This document shows positions 25,276 through 32,905 of a DNA stretch of 64,000 nucleotides, piece by piece. Positions within the stretch are counted from its first letter, which is position 1. Each line of letters starts with the position of its first letter. The notes under the pieces are model-generated. The model was not told the origin of the DNA. It made no database searches and saw only the letters and a list, made by a program, of their open reading frames with translations. Source of the DNA: Azorhizobium oxalatiphilum (GTDB lineage: Bacteria; Pseudomonadota; Alphaproteobacteria; Rhizobiales; Xanthobacteraceae); the NCBI RefSeq assembly GCF_014635325.1, contig NZ_BMCT01000008.1, positions 124,001-188,000 on the forward strand, written 5' to 3'. A program made the position numbers and the translations under genes.

Positions 25276-25483
25276 TGTCCCGGATCGGGACGGGCGGGGG
25301 ATGTCTTGAGAACAGGGCGGGACCAATCCGCGACCGAATCGGTTCGGCGGATAGGTTCCGCCTTTGTTTTTGGGTGGCCGGTTGAGGGAGGGGGTGTCCC
25401 GTTTCGGGACAGCGTGCCCCGCTGCCGTGAACACCCGCAGACCAAACCGCGTCCGAATCGCTGTCCGCCCCCGGTTCGCGTTT
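25276..25483. repeat. Degenerate 119-bp tandem duplication after putA
   Basis: Two units offset by exactly 119 bp (starting 25276 and 25395) share conserved blocks without gaps: a small dyad TGTCCCG-nnn-CGGGAC, then TGAACA-like bases, then GACCAA-n-CCGCG-n-CCGAATCG (25321-25341 and 25440-25460, two mismatches in 21), then GGTTC. Between the blocks the units have diverged. It fills the space between putA and the convergent ubiX gene. Confidence 0.6.
25346..25371 (+). terminator. Intrinsic terminator downstream of putA
   Basis: GGCGGA (25346-25351) pairs with TCCGCC (25357-25362) across a 5-base loop and is followed by TTTGTTTTT. It is about 85 bp beyond the putA stop. A stronger G/C dyad without a T-run (25271-25297) precedes it. 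Confidence 0.6.
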
Positions 25484-25493
25484 TCCCCTGCGC

Positions 25494-26069
25494 TCAGTCG
25501 CGCACGGCCTCTCCGGTCCAGCGCTTCACGATGGGCAGGGAGATGTCGAACAGGTCGAGGGCCCGCGCAACCGTCTGGTTCACCATGTCGTCCAGCGTCT
25601 TCGGCCGGTGATAGAAGGCGGGCACCGGGGGCATGATGATCGCCCCGTTGCGGGTGGCCTGCGCCATCAGCTCGATATGGCCGGCATGGAGCGGGGTCTC
25701 GCGCAGCAGAAGCACCACGCGGCGGCGCTCCTTCAGGCACACGTCGGCGGCGCGTACGGTGAGTTCGTCATTATAGCAATTGGCGATGCCGCTCAGCGTC
25801 TTGATGGAGCAGGGGGCCACCAGCATGCCCACCGTCTGGAACGAGCCGGAGGACAGCGCGGCGCCGATGTCCTTGGGATTGTAGAGCCTGTCCGCCAGCG
25901 CCTTCACTTCGTCGGGCTTGAAGTCGGTTTCCTCGACGATGGTGCGCAGGCCCGAGGGGGTGAGGATGACGTGGGTCTCCACATCCTCCACCTCCTTGAG
26001 AAGCTGAAGGGCGCGAATGCCGTAGATGGCTCCCGAGGCGCCGGTCACGGCGATGATGAGGCGTTTCAT
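25494..26069 (-). CDS. ubiX: Flavin prenyltransferase, UbiX/Pad1 family
   Basis: This 191-residue protein has the UbiX N-terminus 'MKRLIIAVTGASGAIYGIRALQLL', 'VAPCSIKTLSGIANCYNDELTVRAADVCLKERRRVVLLLRETPLHAGHIELM' and the C-terminal 'GAIIMPPVPAFYHRPKTLDDMVNQTVARALDL'. These are the FMN- and prenyl-phosphate-binding parts. The enzyme makes prenylated FMN, the cofactor of UbiD decarboxylases, and a UbiD gene lies 3.4 kb upstream on the same strand. I chose the ATG at 26069 because GGAACGGG precedes it; the ATG four codons earlier has no site. It is the last gene of the minus-strand run. It may serve ubiquinone synthesis too, but the context favours the neighbouring UbiD. Confidence 0.9.
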   Translation of the reverse strand: MKRLIIAVTGASGAIYGIRALQLLKEVEDVETHVILTPSGLRTIVEETDFKPDEVKALADRLYNPKDIGAALSSGSFQTVGMLVAPCSIKTLSGIANCYNDELTVRAADVCLKERRRVVLLLRETPLHAGHIELMAQATRNGAIIMPPVPAFYHRPKTLDDMVNQTVARALDLFDISLPIVKRWTGEAVRD

Positions 26070-26126
26070 GTCCCGTTCCATTTATGGGCGCGGGAATGGT
26101 CCGAGCCCGGATGTTCTGATGAGGCT

Positions 26127-26663
26127 CTAGCCTGCGGCGCGCTCCGCCGCAGCCGCGATCTGCGCCAACGCCTGTTCCTCCTCCGCGCCGAGGTCCGCGC
26201 CCGCAACGATGCGAAGGGCGGCAAGGGCGCGGGCCTGCACGTCGCCTTGCGCTGACGCGCCATTGAGCGTGGCGGCCAGCGTCCCCAGCTCGGACAGCTC
26301 GATCAGCTCGGCCTCGATCTCGATGGCCTGCACCTTGGCGCGCAAAGCGTCGGTGGTCCGGTTGGGCGCAGGCGATGGGCCGGTCTTCAGCCCCTTGCGC
26401 ACCGCGCGCAGACTGCGGACCACGTCGCGATGCCAGGGCGCGACGGCCGCATGCACGCGTTCCAGATCGGCAGCAGCCAGCGTGAGCCCCCGCACCGCGC
26501 CCACATAGGCCGCGAACAGCAGCACGTTGACGTCGAGCCCCCGGCGCTCCTGCAACAGCAGGCAGGCGGCGGAGACCCCCGCCTGCCCGTAGACCCTGAG
26601 CGCGAAGGCGGGCAGCGGCTCGCGGGCCAGAGGCCCCGCCATCACGTCGTCGATCAGGCTCAT
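26127..26663 (-). CDS. TIGR02444 family protein of unknown function
   Basis: This 178-residue protein shows the pattern 'FALRVYGQAGVSAACLLLQERRGLDVNVLLFAAYVG' typical of the TIGR02444/DUF2390 family, whose function is not known to me. The rest is helical and Ala/Glu-rich. Its ATG overlaps the stop of the ABC ATPase gene (ATGA), and ubiX follows 57 bp after its end, so it belongs to the same transcript. The protein is probably cytoplasmic; no signal or membrane segment is seen. Confidence 0.8.
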   Translation of the reverse strand: MSLIDDVMAGPLAREPLPAFALRVYGQAGVSAACLLLQERRGLDVNVLLFAAYVGAVRGLTLAAADLERVHAAVAPWHRDVVRSLRAVRKGLKTGPSPAPNRTTDALRAKVQAIEIEAELIELSELGTLAATLNGASAQGDVQARALAALRIVAGADLGAEEEQALAQIAAAAERAAG

Positions 26664-27472
26664 GCGGGCAACGCCAGATCGGACCAGATGGACTCGGTCA
26701 GATGCACGAAGGCCGGATCGCCGCGCATGGCCCGCAGATCGCGCGGGCGGGGCAGGTCCACGCGATAGTCGGCCACGATGCGGGCCGGGCGGGCGGAGAA
26801 GACGACCACGCGATCCGCCAGGGCCACCGCCTCCTCGATGTCATGGGTGACGAAGATGATGGCGCGCCGCTCCGCCTCCCAGATGCGCAGCAGCTCGCGG
26901 CCCATGACGATCTTGGTCTGGTAATCCAGGGCTCCGAACGGCTCGTCCATGAGCATGAGCGAGGGATTATAGGCCAGCAGCCGCCCCAGCGAGGCACGCT
27001 GGCGCATGCCGCCGGAGAGCTGCTTGGGGTAGGCGTCCTCGAAGCCATCCAGCCGCAGCAGGCGGATGAGGGCGGGGATGCGCGTCTCCTGCTCGGCCTT
27101 CGACATGCCGGAGAGTTCCGCGCCGACGCGGATGTTCTGCGTGACGGTGAGCCACGGCAGCAGCGCGTCCTTCTGGAACATGAAGCCCACCTCGGGCGGC
27201 GGATCGGACACCGGGCGTCCGTCCACGCGCACCTCGCCGCCCGCCGGCTTCAGGAGCCCGCAGATGGCCCGCAGGATGGTGGACTTGCCCGAGCCGCTCG
27301 GCCCCACCACGGCGACGAACTCGCCATCCGCCACATCCAGCGAGATGCCGGACAGCACCTCCAGCGGCGGCGCATCGGGGCGGGGGAAGGCGATGCGGAG
27401 ATTCTCCACCCGCACGCGCGGTTCGGGCGTGGGGGCGGGCATGGGCTTTTCCGCCAATTGGCTCATCGCCAT
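26660..27472 (-). CDS. ABC importer ATP-binding protein (NitT/TauT type)
   Basis: This 270-residue ATPase has Walker A 'GPSGSGKST', the Q-loop 'FMFQKDALLPWLTV', signature 'LSGGMRQRASLGRLLAYNPSLMLMDEPFGALD' and H-loop 'FVTHDIEEAVALADRVVVF'. The 'PWLTV' Q-loop and C-terminal 'VDLPRPRD' are usual in the nitrate/sulfonate/taurine class. Starts at 27472 and 27466 are both possible; the second overlaps the permease stop as ATGA. It works with the permease and binding protein directly upstream. The UbiD/UbiX surroundings suggest an organic acid as cargo rather than nitrate; that is inference. Confidence 0.92.
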   Translation of the reverse strand: MAMSQLAEKPMPAPTPEPRVRVENLRIAFPRPDAPPLEVLSGISLDVADGEFVAVVGPSGSGKSTILRAICGLLKPAGGEVRVDGRPVSDPPPEVGFMFQKDALLPWLTVTQNIRVGAELSGMSKAEQETRIPALIRLLRLDGFEDAYPKQLSGGMRQRASLGRLLAYNPSLMLMDEPFGALDYQTKIVMGRELLRIWEAERRAIIFVTHDIEEAVALADRVVVFSARPARIVADYRVDLPRPRDLRAMRGDPAFVHLTESIWSDLALPA

Positions 27473-28263
27473 CTGATCGCCCTCCGTTCCACGAAACCGA
27501 TGAGCTGGTTGGCCAGCATGGCGAGGATCATCAGCACCACGAGGCCGGTGAAGACGCCGGTGGTGTCGAGCTGGCCGCCGGACTTTTCCACGTACCAGCC
27601 CAGCCCCCGGTTCGCGCCGATCAGCTCGCCCACCACCGCACCGATGAGCGAGAGGCCAACGCCGATGCGGAAGGAGGCCAGAATCCACGGCGTCACCGCC
27701 GGCAGCAGCACCTTGCGCGCCAGATAGAAGCGGCCCGCCCGCATGGAGCGCATCAGGTCCAGATGATCCGGGTCGATGGTGCGGATGCCCTCCATCACAT
27801 TCAGCATGAAGATGAAGACCACCATGGTGAAGGCCATCATGATCTTGGACATCAGGCCGATGCCGAACCACAGGATGAACAGCGGGGCGAGCGCCACGCG
27901 CGGCAGGCCGTAGAGGCCCATCACCACCGGCTCCACCACCTTGGCGACGCGGGGCGCGCGGGCGAGCGCGATACCCAGCGGCACGCCCACCACCGCGCCC
28001 AGCAGCAGGCCGGCACCGGCCTCCTGAAGGGTGATGGAGCAGTGGGTCCACAGTTCGCCGGAGAGCGCGAGGCGCCAGATGCGCTCGGCGATCAGCGAGG
28101 GGCGGCTGCTCCAGAACGGGTTGAACAGCGTGCGCCCGGCGATCTCCCAGAGGCCGAGCAACACGAGGATGAGAGCGGCCTGTGCGGCGCTGGTGCGCCA
28201 CGCGGCCGAGCCCGCCGTCCCCGAACTGAGCGCGGGGGACGAGGCGGCGGCAGTGTCGGTCAT
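27463..28263 (-). CDS. ABC importer permease (NitT/TauT type)
   Basis: This 266-residue permease has about six membrane helices and the cytoplasmic EAA loop 'LDLMRSMRAGRFYLARKVLLPAVTPWILASFRIGVGLSLIGAVVGELIGANRGLGW', characteristic of the SsuC/TauC/NrtB family. It begins 7 bp after the stop of the binding-protein gene and ends inside the start of the ATPase gene. It should form a homodimeric channel in the inner membrane with that ATPase. Confidence 0.92.
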   Translation of the reverse strand: MTDTAAASSPALSSGTAGSAAWRTSAAQAALILVLLGLWEIAGRTLFNPFWSSRPSLIAERIWRLALSGELWTHCSITLQEAGAGLLLGAVVGVPLGIALARAPRVAKVVEPVVMGLYGLPRVALAPLFILWFGIGLMSKIMMAFTMVVFIFMLNVMEGIRTIDPDHLDLMRSMRAGRFYLARKVLLPAVTPWILASFRIGVGLSLIGAVVGELIGANRGLGWYVEKSGGQLDTTGVFTGLVVLMILAMLANQLIGFVERRAIRWR

Positions 28264-28270
28264 CGCGCGC

Positions 28271-29239
28271 TCACTTCGGCAGATAGGTGAGGGCGACGAT
28301 GTCGTCGTAGGGGATCTTCTTCAGATTGGGGTCGGCGACCAGCATCATCTCAAGAAGCGTCTTGTAGCTCTCCGGGTTCATCCTGCCGTCGGGCGAGAGA
28401 TAGCCTGCGGCCACGTCGGCGGTGACGCGATCCACCAGCGCGGTGTCGAAGTTCGGGAACATCTCCACCACCGCCGCGCGCAGCACGGCGCGGTCGGACT
28501 GGATCAGCTTCAGCGCCTTGGTGACGGCATTCGCCACGGCCTTGGCTTCCTGCGGATGGTCCTTCAGCCAGCTGTCAGTGACCACCAGATCCTGCGCCGC
28601 ATAGGGGACCTTGCGGAAATCCTCGACGATCTTGTAGACGCCCTCGCGCGCCTGATTGGCCTGGATGTCGGGGGTGGAGAACATGCCCGCCGCCACCGCG
28701 CCGCTCTCCACCGCCGCTCGCATGGGGCCGCCGGTGCCGATGGAGATCAGCTCGAAATCCGTATCGGGATTAAGGCCGAGCTTCTTGATGGCATAGCGCA
28801 GCGTGGTGTCGGTGAGGCTGCCGGCGGAGGTGATGCCGATCTTCTGGCCCTTGAGGTCGGCGAGGCTGGCGGGTTTCGCATTGCCCTGCGCCATCAGCGC
28901 GTAGCTGTGCTGGTCGGCGAGTGCCACCAGCACCTTGCCGCCGAGGCCGCGCTCCTGAAGGCGAAGCGCATGGTCTGCGGCGCAGATGCAGATGTCGATG
29001 CTGCCGGCGGCGAGCGCCTGCACGGCGGGCGCGCCACCCTTGAAGTCGATGCGCTCCATCTTGATGCCCTCGGCGGCGAACAGGCCCTTCTGCTGCGCGA
29101 CGAGGAGGGGGAGCGAGCCGGCCGAGGTCTGGGCCGCGCCGAACTTCAGCGTGGTCTGGGCGAGGGCGGCGGGGGCATGGGCAATGGCGGCGACCGCGAG
29201 GCTACCGGCGAGCAACAGGGTTTTGAAGACGTGACGCAT
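28271..29239 (-). CDS. ABC importer substrate-binding protein (NitT/TauT type)
   Basis: This 322-residue periplasmic protein begins with a Sec signal 'MRHVFKTLLLAGSLAVAAIAHAPAALAQ', probable cleavage after ALA. The mature part is an NMT1/SsuA-like two-lobed binding protein ('LPLLVAQQKGLFAAEGIKMERIDFKGGAPAVQALAAGSIDICICAADH', 'LKGQKIGITSAGSLTDTTLRYAIKKLGL'). The start has GAGGGT four bases upstream; the frame extends further but without a signal peptide. About 208 bp separate it from the UbiD stop, with a hairpin at 29289-29316, so it may be transcribed from its own promoter or by read-through. Confidence 0.92.
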   Translation of the reverse strand: MRHVFKTLLLAGSLAVAAIAHAPAALAQTTLKFGAAQTSAGSLPLLVAQQKGLFAAEGIKMERIDFKGGAPAVQALAAGSIDICICAADHALRLQERGLGGKVLVALADQHSYALMAQGNAKPASLADLKGQKIGITSAGSLTDTTLRYAIKKLGLNPDTDFELISIGTGGPMRAAVESGAVAAGMFSTPDIQANQAREGVYKIVEDFRKVPYAAQDLVVTDSWLKDHPQEAKAVANAVTKALKLIQSDRAVLRAAVVEMFPNFDTALVDRVTADVAAGYLSPDGRMNPESYKTLLEMMLVADPNLKKIPYDDIVALTYLPK

Positions 29240-29447
29240 GTTTACCCTCGTCTGGATACGTGGAAACCGGTCTGTCCTGAAGGCGTTCGGCTGCGTCGTT
29301 CTTTGACGCGTCAGCCTTGTTCTTGAAATCTTGAGGTCCTGAAAACATTTACGCGGCGCCATCGCGCACGCGGCGCGACAGCTTAAGATGATCTGCCGTG
29401 GAGCAAAAGCTGCCGCTTCCGGCACGGGCTACGCGCCCGGAGGCAGA

Positions 29448-31049
29448 TTACGCACCCGGAGGCTTGGCCGCGAAGGCGGAGCCCTTCAGGCACATGCGGC
29501 CGCGCGGGTCCTGCCACAGACGATCGGTGGCATGCAGATGGCCCAGCGCACGGGCGATCATGGGGAAGGCGAAGTTGGAGAACTGCTCCGCCAGATCCGT
29601 ATAGAAGCGCGGCGCCTCGCCGATGGTCTCGGCGATGGCGTCCGCGAGGCGCACCACCTCGTCATCGCCTGCGACGGTGCCGGCCGGGTCGGTCTTGCCC
29701 GCCTGATAGTCGGCGATCTTGGCCGTGTCCGCATAGGCATAGGCGATGCGCTCGTAGCGCTCCTTCGGAATGCCCTCGGAGATGGTGGCGTCGATGCCGA
29801 CCTTGGCGGTGGTGGGCACCACGCCGGGCGGGGTAGGCGGCAGGCTCGGGTCCAGCGGCTTTCCGCGCGCGCCGGTCACGACCATGATGTCCTTGTCGCC
29901 CTGCACGCGGGTGGCGATCGCCCATTCCACGTCGGTGGGATTGAAGACGTCGATGTCGTCGTCCACCACCACCACATGCTTCAGGTCCATCACCGAGAGC
30001 GCGGCGAGCAAGGCATTCTTGCCCTCGCCTGGCTGCTTCTTGATGGAGATGACCGCATGCCAGAAGGCGCAGCCGCCGAGCGTGACGTTGATGTCCTTGA
30101 CCACCACGCCGGCTGTCTTCAGCGCCTGCCGGATCGCGGTGTAGCGCGTGGGGGCGGCGAGCCAGGTGTTCTCCCACGGCATGTGCAGCGCGTAATAGAC
30201 CGCATCCCTGCGCATGGAGACGGATTTCACCCGCACCAGCGGGTTCCAGTGCAGCCCGCCCATGAGGCGGGTGAACTCGCCGAAGCGGCCTTCCGGATGG
30301 ACCCAGCCGGTGGGCAGGATCTCCGCCTCCAGCACGATCTCGGCATCAGCGATATAGGGCACGTCGATGGTCTTGCAGGGGGCGAGTTCCACCGGACCGC
30401 CGCGCAGGCCGCCGGCGATGGCCATCTCGTCCACGCCGAGCGGGGCGCGGAAGCCGGAGCCCATGATCTCGTAAGGGTGCGTGCCGATGGAGATGGAGAT
30501 GGGGCAGGGGCGCCCGGCCTCATAGGCGCGCTGGGCGAACAGACGCATGTTGTTGGGCGTGACGATGTCGATGCCCGTGAGGTTCTTTTCCTTCACGATG
30601 AAGCGGTAGATGCCCGAGTTGAGCCCATACTCAGGATCGCGCGCGATCACCACGCCGGCGGTGATCATCGGTCCGCCGTCATAGATGGAACTCATGGGGA
30701 TGGGCAGCTTGTAGAGATCCACCTCGTCGCCGCTCATGGTCACGTCATGGGTGGGCGAGGAGTTGAGCATCTTCGGCGCGATGGGACGGTCGATGGCCGC
30801 CTTCAGCTTGGCCTCGATCTCCGGATAGGCGGTGCAGCCCAGCGACATGATGGCCCGCTTCTGCGAGCGGATGATGCCGGAGACCACCGGCACGTCGTAG
30901 CCGATGACATTGTGGAAGAAGAGCGCCTTGTCGGACTGGTCCACCAGGGTGGCGATGTGGCGGATGTCCACGCTCTGGTGCAGGTCGATCAACTCGCCGG
31001 CGTCGCGCAGCCGGTTCAGAAATCCTCGGAAGCTTTCGGTATCGTGCAT
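29448..31049 (-). CDS. UbiD-family prenyl-FMN-dependent (de)carboxylase
   Basis: This 533-residue protein has the UbiD layout: an N-terminal domain ('FRGFLNRLRDAGELIDLHQSVD'), the flavin/metal-binding split barrel ('GIYRFIVKEKNLTGIDI', 'CPISISIGTHPYEIMGSGFRAPLGVDEMAIAGGLRGGPVELAPCKTIDVPYIADAEIVLEAEI') and the acidic active-site motif 'PEGRFGEFTRLMGG' near residue 257. It reversibly removes CO2 from aromatic or alpha,beta-unsaturated acids using prFMN, which the local UbiX can supply. The ATG is preceded by GGAG seven bases away. Context with a regulated importer, thioesterase and MarR protein argues for catabolism rather than ubiquinone synthesis. The true substrate is unknown. Confidence 0.9.
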   Translation of the reverse strand: MHDTESFRGFLNRLRDAGELIDLHQSVDIRHIATLVDQSDKALFFHNVIGYDVPVVSGIIRSQKRAIMSLGCTAYPEIEAKLKAAIDRPIAPKMLNSSPTHDVTMSGDEVDLYKLPIPMSSIYDGGPMITAGVVIARDPEYGLNSGIYRFIVKEKNLTGIDIVTPNNMRLFAQRAYEAGRPCPISISIGTHPYEIMGSGFRAPLGVDEMAIAGGLRGGPVELAPCKTIDVPYIADAEIVLEAEILPTGWVHPEGRFGEFTRLMGGLHWNPLVRVKSVSMRRDAVYYALHMPWENTWLAAPTRYTAIRQALKTAGVVVKDINVTLGGCAFWHAVISIKKQPGEGKNALLAALSVMDLKHVVVVDDDIDVFNPTDVEWAIATRVQGDKDIMVVTGARGKPLDPSLPPTPPGVVPTTAKVGIDATISEGIPKERYERIAYAYADTAKIADYQAGKTDPAGTVAGDDEVVRLADAIAETIGEAPRFYTDLAEQFSNFAFPMIARALGHLHATDRLWQDPRGRMCLKGSAFAAKPPGA

Positions 31050-31098
31050 CCCGGTCTCCGTACGCAGTAAAACAATCAGGACATGAAAGAAGATGCGT

Positions 31099-31135
31099 GT
31101 CAGATCTGACCAAGTTTTCCAATGGAATTGGTCAG
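31099..31135. promoter_or_regulatory. Nested palindromes in the UbiD promoter region
   Basis: GTCAGATCTGAC (31099-31110) is a perfect palindrome. It overlaps the left arm of a second dyad, CTGACCAA (31106-31113) with TTGGTCAG (31128-31135), and inside the spacer sits TTCCA-A-TGGAA. This places three TGAC/GTCA half-sites 50-90 bp upstream of the UbiD start and just after the previous gene's terminator, as expected of an operator. The cognate regulator, possibly the MarR protein nearby, is inference. Confidence 0.55.
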
Positions 31136-31149
31136 CAAACGGTATGATC

Positions 31150-31182
31150 AAAAAAAAGGCCGGCGGGGATGCCGCCGGCCTT
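31150..31182 (-). terminator. Intrinsic terminator of the thioesterase transcript
   Basis: Read on the minus strand, an 11-bp perfect stem (AAGGCCGGCGG with CCGCCGGCCTT, loop of five) begins a few bases after the thioesterase stop and is followed by a run of eight T. It separates the thioesterase/MDR transcript from the UbiD promoter. Confidence 0.88.
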
Positions 31183-31186
31183 CGTC

Positions 31187-31618
31187 TTACTTGGTGGAGG
31201 TGGCGTAAGTGCCGCGCCCGGAGGCGAGCAGCTTGCCGCTTTCATCCTCCACATAGGCTTCCGCCGTGGTGAAGGTGGAGCCGAGGCGGATGACCTTGCC
31301 CCGGATCCGCAGCGTGCCCTTCATGGCCGGGCGGTGATAGTCCACCCGCATGTCCACCGTGGGGAAGGGGCGCCCGAGCTTTGTGGTGGCGATGGCCCAG
31401 TCGGCCACCAGATCCACCAGCGTGGCGAGGATGCCGCCGTGGGTGTAGCCCACGTCGGGGTTCACCACGATTTCCTCGCGCCAGGGCATCTCGACCACGA
31501 TCTCGCCCTCGCTGGCCTCCACCACCGACAGGTCGAGCCAGCGGTGGAAGGGGGCGCGGCGAATGCGCTCGTTCAGTTCGGCGACTGTCGCCAGCGCCGG
31601 TGTTTCCGTATCGCTCAT
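31187..31618 (-). CDS. Hotdog-fold thioesterase (PaaI-like)
   Basis: This 143-residue protein has the PaaI-type core 'GYTHGGILATLVDLVADWAI', with the active-site region on the hotdog helix, then 'TVDMRVDYHRPAMKGTLRIRGKVIRLGSTFTTAEAYVED'. Such enzymes hydrolyse acyl- or aryl-CoA thioesters. The start is fixed by GGAG eight bases upstream. It lies 87 bp after the MDR enzyme on the same strand and ends at a strong terminator. In this setting it may recycle CoA from a dead-end aromatic or acyl-CoA; the substrate is unknown. Confidence 0.85.
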   Translation of the reverse strand: MSDTETPALATVAELNERIRRAPFHRWLDLSVVEASEGEIVVEMPWREEIVVNPDVGYTHGGILATLVDLVADWAIATTKLGRPFPTVDMRVDYHRPAMKGTLRIRGKVIRLGSTFTTAEAYVEDESGKLLASGRGTYATSTK

Positions 31619-31705
31619 CTTGTTGTCTCCGCGAGCTTTAAAGCCATTCCCGCAGAAGCGCTCCCCGCTTCTGCGAAAGGCATGGCGTAAAAGCAAAGGT
31701 TCAGA

Positions 31706-32713
31706 TCAGGGGGCGAGAATGACCTTGCCGATGACCTGACGCTCCTCGATGAGGCGCAGGGCCTCGGCGGACTGCTCCAGCGGCAGGACCTTGTCGATGA
31801 CCGGCTTCAGCTTGCCCTCGGCGATGTAGCCGAGCAGGGCGCTGAGATCCTCGCGGGCCCAGGAGTTGGAGCCCAGGATCTTCAGCTCGAAGGTCCAGAT
31901 GAAGCGCAGGTCTTCGGTGGGATCGAAGCCGGCGGTGGCGCCGCAGGTGAGCAGCTTGCCGCCACGCTTCAGTGCGCGCAGCGACTTCACCCAGGTATCG
32001 CCGCCGGTGAAGTTGACCACCACGTCCACGCCGCCTTCGTACTTGCGACGGTGCGGCTTGCCGAAGCGGGCATAGACTTCCTTGGCGAAGTCCACCTGCG
32101 TGTAGTCGATCACCTCGTCGGCGCCGATCTCCTTGAGCTTGGCCAGCTTTTCCTCGCTGGAGCCGCAGGCGATCACATGCGCGCCGGCAAGCTTGGCCAG
32201 CAGCACCGCGCCGGTGCCCACGCCGCCCGAGGCGCCGAGCACGAGCACCTTGTCGCCGGCCTTGATCTGGCCGTTGGTGAACATCATGCGGTAAGCGGTG
32301 CCATAGGCCACCGGCAGGGCCGCCGCCTGCTCATAGGTCACACCATCGGGGATGGGGACGAGCTGGTGCGCGCGCACCCTGGCGAATTCCTGCAGGCCGC
32401 CGTCCATGGTTTCGCCCATGAGGCCGCCTTCGACGCGGTTCAGCGGGTCCACCAGCACACGGTCGCCGACCTTCACGTCGGTGACACCGGCGCCAAGCTC
32501 CACCACTTCGCCGGCCAGGTCGAGGCCCGGAACCACCGGCAGCTCGAGCTTGATGCCCGGCATGCCGCGCCGGGTGAACACGTCATGATAATTCAGAGAG
32601 CTGGCCTTCACCCGGATGACGACGTCGCCCTCACCCGCTGTGGGACGCGCCCAATCGTCCACGAGGACGAGATTCTCCGGGCCACCATGGGCCTTGATGA
32701 TTGCTGCCTTCAC
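31706..32713 (-). CDS. MDR-family oxidoreductase (zinc-alcohol dehydrogenase / quinone oxidoreductase type)
   Basis: This 335-residue protein is a medium-chain dehydrogenase: N-terminal GroES-like domain ('VVIRVKASSLNYHDVFTRRGMPGIKLELPVVPGLDLAGEV') and Rossmann domain with 'VLGASGGVGTGAVLLAKLAGAHVIACGSSEEKLAKLKEIGADEVIDY'. The usual catalytic Cys of zinc alcohol dehydrogenases is replaced (SLNYHD), and the four-Cys structural zinc loop is absent, so it is closer to NADPH:quinone or enoyl reductases. It starts at GTG with a strong GGAGG six bases upstream. It is the first gene after the MarR terminator, with dyads in its promoter region. Confidence 0.87.
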   Translation of the reverse strand: MKAAIIKAHGGPENLVLVDDWARPTAGEGDVVIRVKASSLNYHDVFTRRGMPGIKLELPVVPGLDLAGEVVELGAGVTDVKVGDRVLVDPLNRVEGGLMGETMDGGLQEFARVRAHQLVPIPDGVTYEQAAALPVAYGTAYRMMFTNGQIKAGDKVLVLGASGGVGTGAVLLAKLAGAHVIACGSSEEKLAKLKEIGADEVIDYTQVDFAKEVYARFGKPHRRKYEGGVDVVVNFTGGDTWVKSLRALKRGGKLLTCGATAGFDPTEDLRFIWTFELKILGSNSWAREDLSALLGYIAEGKLKPVIDKVLPLEQSAEALRLIEERQVIGKVILAP

Positions 32714-32768
32714 GTTTGTCCTCCCCATCAATCGCAAGCATAGCATCGGCAGCAGTTCTGTCTGCCGA

Positions 32769-32802
32769 AAACGTGCCGGAGCACGTTTGCATAGCTAGCT
32801 AT
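32769..32802. promoter_or_regulatory. Two palindromes upstream of the MDR gene, candidate MarR operator
   Basis: AAACGTGC-cgga-GCACGTTT (32769-32788) is a perfect 8-bp dyad, and ATAGCTAGCTAT (32791-32802) is a perfect 12-bp palindrome two bases further on. Both lie between the marR terminator and the start of the MDR gene. MarR proteins commonly bind palindromes of this size in such positions; binding by the adjacent regulator is inference. Confidence 0.55.
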
Positions 32803-32835
32803 TGATTTCCAGTGCCTGCAAGAGGTCAGACGCGA

Positions 32836-32866
32836 AAAATCCTCTCCCCGGAAGGCCGGGGAGAGG
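32836..32866 (-). terminator. Intrinsic terminator of the marR-type gene
   Basis: An 11-bp stem, CCTCTCCCCGG with CCGGGGAGAGG and loop of four (32841-32866), is followed on the minus strand by ATTTTT. It lies 40 bp beyond the regulator's stop codon. Confidence 0.8.
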
Positions 32867-32905
32867 GGAATGCAGCAGGGGATACCTCTGATAGTGATCC
32901 AAGGC

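Noticed and set aside
29448-31151. UbiD start at 31151 instead of 31049
   Set aside because: The extra 34 residues cover the palindromic promoter region and have no ribosome binding site, whereas the ATG at 31049 has GGAG seven bases upstream and the usual UbiD N-terminus.
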